The notes beneath the pieces are model-generated. The model was not told the DNA's origin. It did no database searches and was given only the letters and a program-made list of their open reading frames with translations. From Salvia splendens (lineage: Eukaryota; Streptophyta; Magnoliopsida; Lamiales; Lamiaceae): a stretch of 64,000 nt of DNA. Location: assembly GCF_004379255.2 (NCBI RefSeq), contig NC_056034.1:40778887-40842886 (forward strand), given 5' to 3'. Position 1 is the first letter of the stretch. Each line of letters starts with the position of its first letter. The position numbers were made by a program, and so were the translations under genes. Below are positions 22,655 through 34,616 of the stretch, one piece after another.

Positions 22655-22659
22655 AGCAC

Positions 22660-24238
22660 CAGTCGATAGCCGAGTTGCAAAGGGGTGACAATCTCTTGAT
22701 CTTCTCATCAAGCAGCTTAACAAAAATATCATGCTCCACCGTCTTCACAAAATGGACTTCATAATATATATCACCGAATTTGCTTGAACTTCTCCAAATA
22801 ATATGCAAATAGAGATCATTTGACTCTTGCAAGTCCTGTAATGACCCATTGATGCATTTCTTCCATTCACTACTCTTCAATACAGTTGATATATACTCAA
22901 GTGGAGTCGATATACACCCAAATGGTGACTTAACAGAGTCAATGACGGATAGGGGGTTGGATCCACCATCTCCTTCATCATCTAACAATTTCTCTTCGAC
23001 TTTATCCACCTGTTCAATCTGCAACTCCAAAAAGGGACCCATATGTGAGCCCGACAGTTGTCCGTTGGGCGGGGCTAGTGGAGGTCGAGGCTGGGTGTGC
23101 AGTTCCCCCACGTGGCGGTCGGTGTCATCCAAGAAAGACTCCAATTTGGCGATTGAAGCAAGGGGTGCTCGATGTGAGCGGCATCCTTGGTGAAGGGTCC
23201 GGCAAGCTGCTTCCTACAGTGATGTGGCTGTTGCAGGCTGCCTGCGGTGTCGCGGTTCACAAGCGATTGCAAATCGTAGGGTGCAGCGGAGTAGGACGAC
23301 ATATCGGGTGAGTACGGCATCAAAACCTGGTGTGGAACGTGACGGAGAACAGCCGGGGATGCAACGGTCGGTTGCTATAGGGGACACAATACCGGCGTTG
23401 TGTACGAGATGCTTAACGAAGGGACTGGATGAACGCTGAACGCTGGGGCTGGTGGAGGATGCATTGCAGCGTGTGAATCGCTCAAGCGACGCTCGTTTGC
23501 ATCCATCTGGGACACCAATTGCTTGACAACTGCGGTCAAGCGCTCAAGCTGTGAAGCCAAGGCAGCCAATGGTAGGTCCGGTTCCAAATCTTGCGTCTCC
23601 GTGGGTGGAGTACTCCCATGTCCTTTCCCCTTCACAGTGTCACTTTGGTAAACAATTTCATGAGCCAAAAACCAAGTCTCATCACTATAGCCAGCAATCA
23701 CGTCTTCTTCGTATTTAGAAGAATCCCAAAAATCATTAGGACCATTTACGGATTCCTTCTCTCCATAATTGATAGTTGTTGTTGTGCGTTGGTGCTTCGG
23801 TGGATACCAGGAAGAGGGTGAGCGCTGCGGTGGCGACGACCAGTCAGGAGGGCTGCGTTGTCGTCGGTAGGGATCTAGATCACAAGTCGACGTTGTTTCG
23901 TAGCCATAAGGCGGCTGGATCAGATCTTGCTGGTGGTGTTGAGGTGTGTGTTGTCTTGGCAAGTCCCAGCAGGTAGATGGCCAGACGGTTGGGGATTCTT
24001 GAACATAGGATCTGTACTCTTGTTGCACGTGATACCAAGGTGGGTCCCAACAGGAAGGGGGTCGTGGCTGCGGCGGTTGTGTGTGACGTTTGCCGAATTG
24101 AGGGTTCTGGTGGTAGGGAGTGGGCTGAAATTGATCTGCCGCGTTGAATGATGGCACATCATATGACAATCCATTGTTGGAAAATTGCAACTCCGAGAAT
24201 TGTCGTTGTTGGTACATGCTGACGGAGGATGAGAACAC
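22660..24238 (-). pseudogene. Unrecognised gag-like reading frame of the LTR element
   Basis: From the 5' LTR on the minus strand there is an open frame 24238-23375 (a likely start, MYQQRQFSELQFS, lies at 24217). It is rich in Gln, Pro, Tyr and Trp with repeated PPSCWDPPWYH / PSTCWDLPRQH / SPSSWYPPKHQ units, then a predicted coiled coil (LASQLERLTAVVKQLVSQMD). Continuations appear in other frames to about 22660 (GPFLELQIEQVDKVEEKLL; SSKFGDIYYEVHFVKTVEHD). I see no zinc knuckle or pol motif. It could be a lineage-specific gag or unrelated captured sequence. Confidence 0.55.
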
Positions 24239-24253
24239 AATGAAAGCACCAGA

Positions 24254-24572
24254 TGATACGAGTAAACTCGTATCGAGAGATAACTGTGAGATCGCGGAGA
24301 AGATGATGGTTCATTCGCGGGATCCTCCCGTCGAGCAGCCAACTATCGTTCAACTAGAGTTTTTGATAAAGTAAATTGCAGAGAAAAGTAAAAGACGATA
24401 AAAAGGATAAGTTGTATTTCTTCAATGAATGATTTAAAAGATAACAAAGACTCCTATTTATAATACTCCATAATAACCTAACTTAGTGATCAAGAAATAT
24501 GAAAGATATGTTAAATCAATAATATATGAAATAATAGAGATATGAGAATATTCTATAGATATACTCGTATCA
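24254..24572 (-). repeat. LTR (5' LTR in element orientation)
   Basis: Same sequence as 22040-22358 except four transitions (GTTCATTCG, GGATAAGTTG, ATATGTTAAA, GATATACTCG versus the other copy). It is followed by the target duplication ACCAA. Confidence 0.92.
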
Positions 24573-24923
24573 ACCAACCTCATCATTCTAAAGATAGTTA
24601 AAAATGAATATTAATAAAAAAGTGAGTATCAAAAGACAATTTATATACATCTCAACTATATGTGACTATAGAAGCAATCAGACATAACCCCATATACATA
24701 TAATATCAGTAGCATTTTTTTCAATCCTTCCAACAACTTCTGCGATTTGACACTCCATTTTATCAATGTATTACGGATGGGCCTGGCCCATTAGGTGAAA
24801 CGAATAGTTTACAAGAAGCCCTGTACTACTTGAGTCCACTGTCAAAATGGCAATCGGCTTGTCCAAGTGAAAAGTCTGTGTTTTTCTTCGGGATCCCCTT
24901 CGTTGCAGTTTTTCGGTTGAAGC

Positions 24924-27900
24924 ATGAAGGGGGTGAAAATCTCCTACTATCTGGGGATTTTGTTGAGCTTGATTTGCGTAGAATCTGCGCCGCAGGCGTA
25001 TCGTAGAGACCCAGGGCATCCAACGTGGCACCATGGCGCATTTCATGATGTCAAGGATTCCGTGCGATCTGATGTTCGGCAGATGCTCCACTCTCGCGCC
25101 GAGGTACGAATCGCACCTCGAGTGTGTGTTGATGGAATTAATTCTACTACTATTTTGAACTGTGTGTGTGATTGAAGTGATAATTGTTGTGAAATTTGGC
25201 AGTGTTTATTTGTTGAACTTGTATCAATTTTGAGCGTAGTTTCATTGTTTTTTTTGACAATTGTAATCCATCCAATTCAGTCAGCTTTGATGATGGTGTT
25301 ATAATTATTTGTGTCTCCTTGCTTTTGGCTTAGCTGAAATTTTATCTTCGTTTGCTTAGTGTTCTCTAATCACGTTTCATTTCGCGTTATGTTTGTTGTT
25401 GCTGAATCATTGCTAATTGTTCAGTTGGGAAGTGATTCATGTGTGTGTGTCTCTTGTGCTTGTATTTATGTGTTTAAGAATACAAGTTATGCAAGTGTTT
25501 AAAATTTAAATTTGTGTATGGAATTGGCAATCTCGACCAACTTTGTTTTCTTTGAGTGGTAGGCTTCCCCTATCATGAAGGTCGATTATGATTCTTACCT
25601 TTACAGTTCAGAATGGGCTTTTCATTTCCTAATTCTATTTGGAAGCTGGTGAATGTTGTTTGTTTTGACATTAGATGTCATGGGGATATTAAAATAATTT
25701 TTGTTTTCGAGCTAGTTTGGCAGAGTTTAAGAAAACTTGTCATCTATCAAAGAGGAAGTTCGCTTATCGAAGAGTCCAAAATTTGTAGCTTTGTTAGGGA
25801 AAAAAATTGAGAAACTGATTTGTTTTTTCATGCTGAGCCGAAAATATGAAACTTATTTGTTGTGATCATTGGCTTTGTTAATAAATCTAGCACCTCTAAT
25901 AACCTTTTTTGTGTAATGAATGCTATATAAGGCTGATTTATCTCTTGACTGTTATAGTTTTCATCTGGTTATTGTTCGGTTCCTTTTCTTGGTCTCATAT
26001 CTGCTTGCATTTGGTGCTCTATAACAGGTCCCTTTTCAAGTACCACTTGAAGTAAATGTCGTCCTTATTGGATTCAATGGCAATGGAGGGTACAGATATA
26101 CTGTAGATTCTCAGAAGTTGGAGGAGTTTCTGAGGGTTGCCTTTCCATCTCACAGACCATCGTGCTTAGAGACTGGCCAGCCGCTTGATATTGAGCACCA
26201 TGTAGTGTTTAATGCATTCCCTGTAAGTGCTTTAGCATTCTTGATGAAATATATCACATTACCTGATGTTTTATTCTCTACTGGTGCCATTATTTTATTA
26301 ATTTCTAAAGAGGACCAGGAAATCAAAATGTCGATTTTATCTAGTAAATCTAGATGTCCACTTTTTTTTGTTATGCGCATAGCTTCTATAGTTCTCTTTT
26401 ATTTCATGAATAGCACATCCATGTTGACAAATTTATCTTAGGGTTTACATGTTTTGTTTTCTGTTAAACAAGCTCATACTATGAAACTGATAACAAAGTT
26501 ATCTGAAACGGTGGGCATATTCTCGATATCATAGTTATCTTAAACGGTGGGCATATTCTAGGTATCTGAATAGCACATCCAGGTTGACATGGTGCTATAC
26601 TTCTTCCTTTTGGAAATTTTGGCAGCGATTTTTTCTCACTTCTTGCTGCAGGTTGGACAGCCAGAACTGATAGCATTGGAAGAAGCAGTTAAAGGTGCCA
26701 TGACTCCCGCTGGCACTGCAAGAGAGGTGACACCATATGCATACTTTCACTTTCACCAGGCTGTGTTTACTTATTTCTTGGGTTTATATGAAAATTTGCT
26801 TCCTTTTAGTGAACAGGTAGATTTTGGAAGGGAAGTTCCTCTCTTTGAGGTTGAAGCAACAGCTGTGGAACCAGAATTCGAGAAACTTTATTCCTACCTG
26901 TTTGACTTAGAAAATGGGGGATTCCCTGTTGAAGAAACGGACAGACCTAGGCCTACTGCTATCTTTGTGGTTAACTTTGACAAGGTGAGTTACACAATCT
27001 TGATAGATCTTGCAATGTCAAAACCCAGAATTTACTCATCGCAACTGCTTCTTTTCTTGTACTTCTGGGAATCCTATATAACAAAAGTAAATGCTTGTAG
27101 TATACAATTCTATGTATATAATCTACTGAAGCCATTTTTTCTATCACGTCCTTGCAGGTACGGATAGATCCTAGAAACAGTAAGCTTGATCTTGATAGTT
27201 TGATGTATGGAAAAATCCCACATCTGAATGAAGAAGAGTTGAAGAACCAAGAAGGGGGTTACATATATCGCTACCGGTACAATGGAGGAGGTGCATCTCA
27301 GATTTGGCTTGGATCTGGCAGGTATATTAATGCTATGTATTTAAAGATAGTCTGCGTGTAGTATCTTGTAGAATGAGTTCAGGTTATGTTCAGTGTTAGT
27401 TCTGTTTGACAAGTATCGACTTGTGTTTTCTCAAGACAATACATTTTTCTTTTTTCTTGTTTTTTCCTTCTGGAATTCCTGATGTTCCTGGATCACAAAA
27501 AAATTGCAGATATGTTGTGGTTGACCTCTCTGCTGGACCTTGTACATTTGGAAAAATTGAAACTGAAGAAGGAACTGTCAATTCTAGGACACTTCCTCGA
27601 CTACAGAATGTGTTGTTTCCTAGTCCTGGTGCTAGTGGTGAGTCTTCCCCTGATATCTTCGTCGGCAAGTTAGCTTCCGTAATTGCAACCATAGTGGAGC
27701 ATGTTATAGCCCCTGATGTTAGGTATGCTACTTATGCCCTCTTTATAAGAGTCCAGGGTTATATGTATATGTTATTGATCTGCAAAAGTTTCTTTTAATT
27801 GATTTCATTTTCACTGAGATATAGTCTGTTATATTTGTCCCCTCTTTATAAGAGTCCAGGGTTATATGTATATGTTATTGATCAGCAAAAGTTTCTTTCA

Positions 27901-30900
27901 ATTGATTTCGTTTGCACTGAAATATAATCTGTTATATTTGACCTTCTCAATTTATTTTGAGGAAGAGTCATGCTAATAAAGTGACCTAATTCATTGTCAT
28001 ATTTAAGTTTCTCCAGCTCGACAAGAAACTGTTGTATATTATTCATTACTGGTTCCCACTTCAAATTAGTATCCTGTACTGTTCAACATTTGAATGCTAC
28101 ACAAGAAGTCCGGATTTTCCTCCATGCTTTTTGTTTTCCTATTATTATTTGCCTAAATTAGGATAAACATATGTTTTCTCACAATCTCCAGCTTTCTGAC
28201 ATTTGTTGTTACATCTTGTTTATTCTGCAGTCAGCTTCATTAACTGTAAATGTTGCTTTTCTTTCTCTGGTTTGGATGGTTTAACTTGTGTATCTTATCT
28301 AATTTTATCTTACTTGGACCAGGTATGAAATTGTTGATATGACCACTAGGTTACTTGTACCTATTATTGTCCTTCAGAATCATAATAGGTATAATATCAT
28401 GGTGAAAGGCCACAATTACAGTGTAGATGTTGAAGCAATTGAAGCCGAGGTTAGAGTTCCTTGATTCCAGTGTAGCTCTAGTGGTTCCCTAAATAATATA
28501 AATTCTGTAGGTCAAGCAAAATCTGTATGATTGAATTTTTGTAATAAATTGTGTCAGAAGTTGGAATATATATAATTGCAACCACCTAACTAACTTCCTC
28601 ATGATTTCACTGTATTCAAGGTTAAGAAGATGGTTCACCAAGGGCAGGACGTTGTAATTGTTGGGGGCACACATGCACTACATCGTCATGAAAAGTTGGC
28701 TATTGCTGTCTCGAAAGCAATGAGAGGTCATTCCCTTCAAGAAACCAAGACAGATGGTCGCTTTCATGTTCATACGAAGACATATTTGGATGGAGCTATT
28801 CTTAAGGAGGTACGTTCCTTGGGAAAGATCAACTAAATAAAGCATTGATCGCTTAAGATTCTATATTATTACAAAAAGGATATTTTGACTGTGGATCTGC
28901 TTCCCATTTTAATCCACTAACAAGTGGCCACATCTTTACTCCTTTGCATGAATATTTATTAATAAATTGATCTATCATTACTTTTAACTATGTCTGACCT
29001 TCTGCTATCTGAATATATCCTAATTGCAGGAGATGGAACGATCTGCAGATGTGCTTGCAGCAGGTTTACTGATGTGTGTCTGACCCATCCTTTTCCAGTA
29101 AATATTTTCTTCGTCAGGTAGTTATTAGCCATTAATTTTTGAAAACATCATTTGGATACTGTTTGTGGTAATGTTCTTAATATACTTCTCCAAATGCTCA
29201 TCCTGTATGTTAGTTTCTTTTCAGACCTGGATGGATGATACTGACGGAACTGATGATTCCATCATAAAGCACAAACCTCTTTGGGCCACTTATGGTTCGA
29301 AACGTCAAAAGGATAAGAGAAAGAGATCAGAAAAGAGAAAACCAGGGGACTTATTCCGAACCTACGGAACTAGAGTTTTCCAGTGTAAGCAAAATCAATC
29401 CTTCAGTAATTTCATGAATGTAAGTTGCAAAAAAAAATAGCTGATAGTTATCTAGGTAGAAGCGGGAGCTTCTGAAGGACTGAGTTTGATGCTACTAATA
29501 AAAATTCTTCTATCTGTTAAGAATGTTTCCTTTCCACAATACATTCGTAGTATCACAAAATGACTAGTGATATTTGGTATTGAAGCTTTGTCCTATCACT
29601 GGCTGATGTTGATGATAACCTTATGATGGAAGATGAAAGTCTTGTATGGACAAGCAACGACGTAGTAATTGTGCTTGAGCATCAAACGGATAAGATACCT
29701 CTGAGGTAGGTGTTCCATAGCCATGTTGGAGTTCTACTGATGTATTCTTCAATTGTCGTTTATAATTTATCATTGCTGTTCAATATCAGTTTAATATTTG
29801 ACCAACGATTATACATGTTGAGGTTGATGGTTCTTAAACAAACAAGATAATATGGCAGCTTACTCATTGAACAGAAGATTCTAACATATCTTAATGTCCT
29901 TTCTCCTTTATTGGCTGCGCAGCTACGTTTCCGAGCTACAGAGAAGGCATGCCGTACCATCACAAGTTCAGCGACATATTCTGGCCGGACTGCCTCCGTT
30001 GTGGTGTGATTGAGTGCACCATATGAAAAAGCTTCTCACATACACAGCCGCCCTGTCGTGAATTGGCTCGTGACAGCTGGTTGTCATCCATTTGGACCTT
30101 TTTCGAACACTTCTCAGCTCAGTCAGTTACTACGTGATGTAGCACTGGTAAACCAACCTTTTTTCTTTAGAATTTTACATCCTGCATAGTTCTGAAACTT
30201 CTACTGCTGCTTAAATTCTGCTAGAGGAACGCGGTGTATGCTCGTGTCGATGCTGCCCTTCACCGTATAAGAGAAACATCAGAGGTAACTAACTAACTTC
30301 CTCTAACTCCTGAACCTTTCCTTCTTTTAATTCACGCACGTACTCAATTTCCCTTGCAGGCTGTTCAAGCCTTCGCTGCAGACACCTGAAGACTCCCCTG
30401 GGAGAAGCTGTGAAGGGTAAAAGAACAAGTCGAGCACTGATCTTTGGCTGGAGAAGTTCTACAAGAAGAAAACCAACCTACCAGAGCCATTCCCACATGA
30501 GCTAGTTGAACGCCTAGAGAAATACCTTGATGTAAGCATCCTTCACTTCTGGTACAAATACCACGATCATCACAACACTACACATTTTCCTAACGTTCTC
30601 TTATCTTCAGAGCTAGAGGAGCAGCTTGTAGACCTTTCCTCTTTGCTATACGATCATCGGTTGCAAGATGCAAACATGAACAGCTCAGAGATACTGCAGA
30701 GCTCAATGTTCACACAGCAGTAAGTGTTCAATTTGGTTTTAGATTCTGTTCGGTTTATATATTTATATACTAGTATATGTTATTTCGGTTTTTTGTGGTT
30801 TTAAAAAAATCAGTTATTCAATTTTTTCTGGATTTTGGTTTTTTTCGATTTTATGTAAGCTCTGTTTTAGTGTTAAATATTTCAGTTATTTGGTTTGGTT

Positions 30901-31417
30901 TCTTAGAGCATCTCCAACCATTTACACTAAACTCAAACCTATCTTAGTGTAAATATCACATCAAATATGAATTTACTCCAATCATTTACACTAAACTCAA
31001 ACCTAAAAGAATATTCTCTATATTATGCTTCTTTACTCACAAAATTTGAAAAACTTTTAGGTTTTGGTTTAGTGTAAACCTAAAGAGGTATTTTTTTTTC
31101 TCAAAAACCAATCAGCTAATTACCTATCTCATTTTAGGTTTTAGTGTGATGCTGTTCGGTTCCAGCAATAACTGAACGCTCACTTGTAGGAAAACCTTTG
31201 AGACATACGTGCCTCATCTTGTGTTGACTTGAGATTCGTGTAAATTTGCAGGTACGTGGATCATGTATTGTCTAGCGAGAGGGAGAAGATGAAGTGTTGC
31301 AGCATCGAATACAGGTTACCAACGCATTACTCCCAAAACTATATCTATGCAGGAATTCTTTTAGCTGGCTTTTTTGTTTATTTTGCAGTAATTTTCTTCG
31401 CATCCCCAGTTCGCTGA
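24924..31417 (+). CDS. Conserved plant secretory/membrane protein, 16 exons, indels in exons 9-15
   Basis: Exons: 24924-25103, 26028-26222, 26652-26726, 26817-26984, 27158-27321, 27510-27721, 28323-28449, 28621-28809, 29030-29117, 29225-29384, 29586-29705, 29923-30147, 30225-30284, 30360-30531, 30611-30719, 31252-31417. The protein has a signal peptide (MKGVKISYYLGILLSLICVE), a long luminal region (YRRDPGHPTWHHGAFHDVKD; VVIVGGTHALHRHEKLA; basic KRQKDKRKRSEKRKPG) and one C-terminal membrane helix (IYAGILLAGFFVYFAVIFFA) ending FASPVR. From memory it resembles the single-copy family of Arabidopsis At5g58100, linked to pollen exine; that is not proven here. Exons 1-8 and 16 are clean. Exons 9-15 carry single-base losses near 29382, 29992, 30382, 30420 and 30614, one net shift near 29070, and a possible real TGA at 30007-30009. 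It is either miscalled or a recent pseudogene. Confidence 0.8.
27737..27942. repeat. 103-bp tandem duplication in intron 6
   Basis: CCCTCTTTATAAGAGTCCAG starts at 27737 and again at 27840. The two 103-bp units run side by side with a handful of substitutions (for example GATCTGCAAAAG versus GATCAGCAAAAG). It lies in the intron between exons 6 and 7 and adds no coding sequence. Confidence 0.88.
30906..31153. mobile_element. Probable Tourist-like MITE in intron 15
   Basis: The left end GAGCATCTCCAACCATTTAC and right end GTGTGATGCT form a short inverted repeat. The internal sequence repeats ATTTACACTAAACTCAAACC twice. The flanks (TTA/TTC) do not give a clean duplication. A decayed relative may lie near 31690-31860. 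Confidence 0.5.
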
Positions 31418-31922
31418 TTTGGTTTTTCATGTTAATGGGGAAACATAGATTTTGTAAAATCAGTATAAATTTAGACGGTTTAGAATTTGAAAATTTTACG
31501 TGGTGTCTGATATCAATTGGATGTGCTTATCTCTCTCTCATCTATGAAATTGCTCAAAATGTGGGACTCTGGTATCAAGATTGGTCAGTAATATTCAACA
31601 CAAGTTTATATAACTGGGCATAATTTAAAGTTACGGCAGGGACTATTTTGTGTAACACCAGTGTTTGTAATTTTGAATAATTAAATCAGGTCAATAATCG
31701 AATTAACTCATTTTAGTGTAGATATTATACTAAAGAGTTATTTTACATCAATCATTTACACCATACTTTACATAAAAAAATATTTTCTATCCACTATCTA
31801 TTTTATATCACAATATTTCAAAAAGTGATTTGAATTTGATTTATTTTAATAATTAAACTAGGTATATTTTACCCAATTTTCAACTCCATTTTGAGTTTTG
31901 GCGTACAATGAATATCGTCTAA

Positions 31923-32574
31923 GAGTGTCCACAGTGGAGGAGCCGCGGCCCGCGGCTCGGTGAACTGCCCCCCACTGCAGAGAGCTACGTTTTGCGGCTG
32001 ATGGCCGAGAGAGCCGCGGCCGCGGCCTTCACACGATTGAGCCCTGTGATCCGCGGCCTCCACTGCAGCGAGCACGAAACGCGGCTGGGCTGCGGGAAAT
32101 TTTTTTTTTTAATTTCGAAAATCTTTTTATAAATATGCACTTCCATTTTCATTTTTTCCACTTCATTTTACACTTTCAATCCCTAATTAACATCCTACAA
32201 AAAATGCAAGGTGGAGATGGTGATTCCCCGGGGTACGGAGACTCGGGATACGGCAACTTCCCCAATCAGATGTGGAGTCCGCAATCGCCCCAATAGCAGG
32301 TCCAATCGTCCCAGCAGAGGAACATGGTTCACCAACAATCAGGTTCGGTGACTACCGGCGAACATGGTTCGCCAACAATCGCCCATTTTAAATATGTTTA
32401 TTTTTCAAATTATTAGTCTAATAAAATTTAATATAGTTAAATTAAAAATATCATTAAAAAAAGCAAACAAATTAATTTTTTTTTGGAGAGGACCACATTT
32501 GGTGGCCCTTTTTGTTATTGTTAATTTTATTCATTTACCATTGCGGCCTTCAAAGACCACCATTGTGGACACTC
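31923..32574 (+). mobile_element. PIF/Harbinger element E, non-autonomous
   Basis: The left end GAGTGTCCACAGTGG matches the reverse complement of the right end GAGTGTCCACAATGG; flanks are TAA (31920-31922) and TAC (32575-32577). The left 170 bp are GCCGCGGCC-type words. After a short leader an ATG at about 32204 starts MQGGDGDSPGYGDSGYGNFP, the style of Harbinger ORF1 N-termini, but it stops within 40 codons and the rest of ORF1 is deleted. Confidence 0.8.
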
Positions 32575-32577
32575 TAC

Positions 32578-34613
32578 TATCAGATTGCTTTTAGGTCATG
32601 TCCCTACACAGAAGAGGTTCAAATTCCGTTGGGGGTCGCGGGAAAAGCATCTCTCAGCCGAGGGAAACAATGCAATTTCTAAGCTTCTAATTATCTAAAA
32701 AAAGGTTTATTCACTCCACTGGTACTTTCTATAAGATCAACTCACTATCTATTTTTTTTATTTTTTTTAGAATATTCAGCATTAAGAACAGTCCAATCAC
32801 TCTTTATTTCTATATATTTCATATAAGAGTAGAATCAGTTGCCAATTACGAGAATTATATTGTTTTAGTGCAGTTATAATCAAGACAATTCAAAGTTTTA
32901 GATCAATTAACCCGATTATATTGTCACCCCAATGTAAGTAACAACATTAGGTATATTCATTGTGGGGGAAGTCAGAAGTATAATGAAATTCAATTTCAAG
33001 AAAAGACTTTGCCACATTGTAGACTGATAATCTAATGTGATTAGATGACGGTAGGAGTCAAAATTGCAATTAGTTAGGCATATTTAGTTAAATCAAAGAG
33101 TATTGTGTACTAACTGGGATTCCCTTTCCGAAATTACACGCTCATGAGATGAAATACAGCATGTAGGGAGGGAGGAATAAAAATCGATTTGATTTAACAA
33201 TGGAAGATGATAAAGATCAGATATAGCTTTCTAGGCTGCATTGTCCATCAATATAGCAGTTTGACTGCTCAGAGCCCAGTGCGATCATCATTTCTAACTT
33301 AATTACTCTCAAACTCACAAACACGATGAAAAATAATTTAGAAATGAAACAAAAATTCGAAATTGGATGAAATCCTCAGCGAAAAAGCTTATAGTTGTCA
33401 TCAAATTGACAATCAGGTCTCAAAGATACATGCCAATGCCATCATCGGATCTCAAAAGTATTAGCCCAAAAATTACCAATTACCGCAAATATAATCCATC
33501 AAAACTAACGATTTTAATTAGAGAGAAAAAAAGAACGAATCGGAAAAAGATTTAGCAGGGTTTTATTCACTGCGCCTGGGGTTCAACAAAGGCGAAGCGA
33601 CTCAACAACGCACTGCGCTAGTTGTACTTGCCTCTTCCATCTCACCATCTCTTCCCCCGCCCCCCAACAAGTGAATGGCCGATAGTTGTCTTGTCGGTGA
33701 CCTGAAGACTACTCACCTGCCTGCATCAAATTCGTCGTCCTGACCCCCGTTGGTTGAGGATTCGTAGTTATCCGGTATTATGGGATTAAGAAGTTGAGTC
33801 CGATTTATGAATAGAGTACACAAAATATTTCAAGATTTAGTTTCTGTTTCCCAGCTACTGAGATTAATTCTCATACTGTTTTCTGCTTATAATTTGAATT
33901 AGGCGCTAAAAAACAATAAACCCAATGCCTTACTAGTGCAATCTCTTATTAAGTTTCAAGACACACCCTGGGTTTTTTTAAATTCGTGTTGTGGGGCTTG
34001 ATCGCGACTTCATACTTAACACTTAAATACTTGGCCAACTTGAAATGGACATGATGTGATATACTAATAAAGTAAAAATCAAGCTTCAGTGTCACAGTAT
34101 CAGATACTAGTCTCTGTTCTGCTTTGTCAAAACATTAGTTATATGTTAAGTTGTCTTATTCACTGACCGTATTAGTTGTAAGCCAATTATAGAGGTTTGA
34201 ATCCTCGTTTTAGTACTAGTTGAGCATTGGTTGAGGATTCACATCATCGAGATTGCCCTGAAAAGCTAGTGATTACTTTGTAAGTTGATGGTTTTTGGTG
34301 AGGCCACAAAAGCACTGAAACTGGGAAATCATAGGTTCAAATTGCTCGACTTGATATAGTTTCTTTTGAGATGTATATATATTAGTTGTTAGCGTTCAGT
34401 CTTTGACAAGTGTACTGAATCTGAATGAAAATGAGACGAGTAAACAATCTTCTTGAAGTTTAAACTCATCAACTTCGCCTCTCAGGATGGATTCAATGCA
34501 TAAACTCTAATGTGATTTTCAGAGTTTTGTGCAGAAAATCTTGGATATTTTGAGGAATTTTGCTACATTTTAGGTGCACAGAAGATGACTGATATTTTTG
34601 GCTTCTGTATTGA
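32578..34613. other. No gene recognised; expected site of the missing AAE first exon
   Basis: I searched both strands for the N-terminal exon of the downstream acyl-activating enzyme and saw nothing resembling it. Sequence is AT-rich with scattered short frames. Confidence 0.5.
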
Positions 34614-34616
34614 CAG

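Larger units (their letters stand above)
22040..24572 (-). mobile_element. Non-autonomous LTR retrotransposon with captured P450 piece
   Basis: Two 319-bp LTRs (22040-22358, 24254-24572) start TG and end CA. They flank a 1.9-kb interior, and ACCAA occurs on both outer sides (22035-22039, 24573-24577), a perfect 5-bp target duplication. On the minus strand the 5' LTR is followed by a TGGTGCTTTCATTG primer-type site. The 3' LTR is preceded by CCTTGAGGACAAGGTG and a CGTGGGGAGT purine tract, a layout seen in plant Ty3/gypsy elements. The minus strand of the LTR contains TATAAATAGGAG. The LTRs differ at four sites, all transitions. No protease, RT, RNase H or integrase is present. Confidence 0.9.

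Noticed and set aside
30721..31251. Possible extra exon between exons 15 and 16 of the secretory-protein gene
   Set aside because: Phase and protein continuity are satisfied by joining 30719 to 31252; the space holds a MITE-like repeat.
34196..34215. GGTTTGAATCCTCG as a tRNA T-loop
   Set aside because: No matching acceptor, D or anticodon arms could be folded around it.
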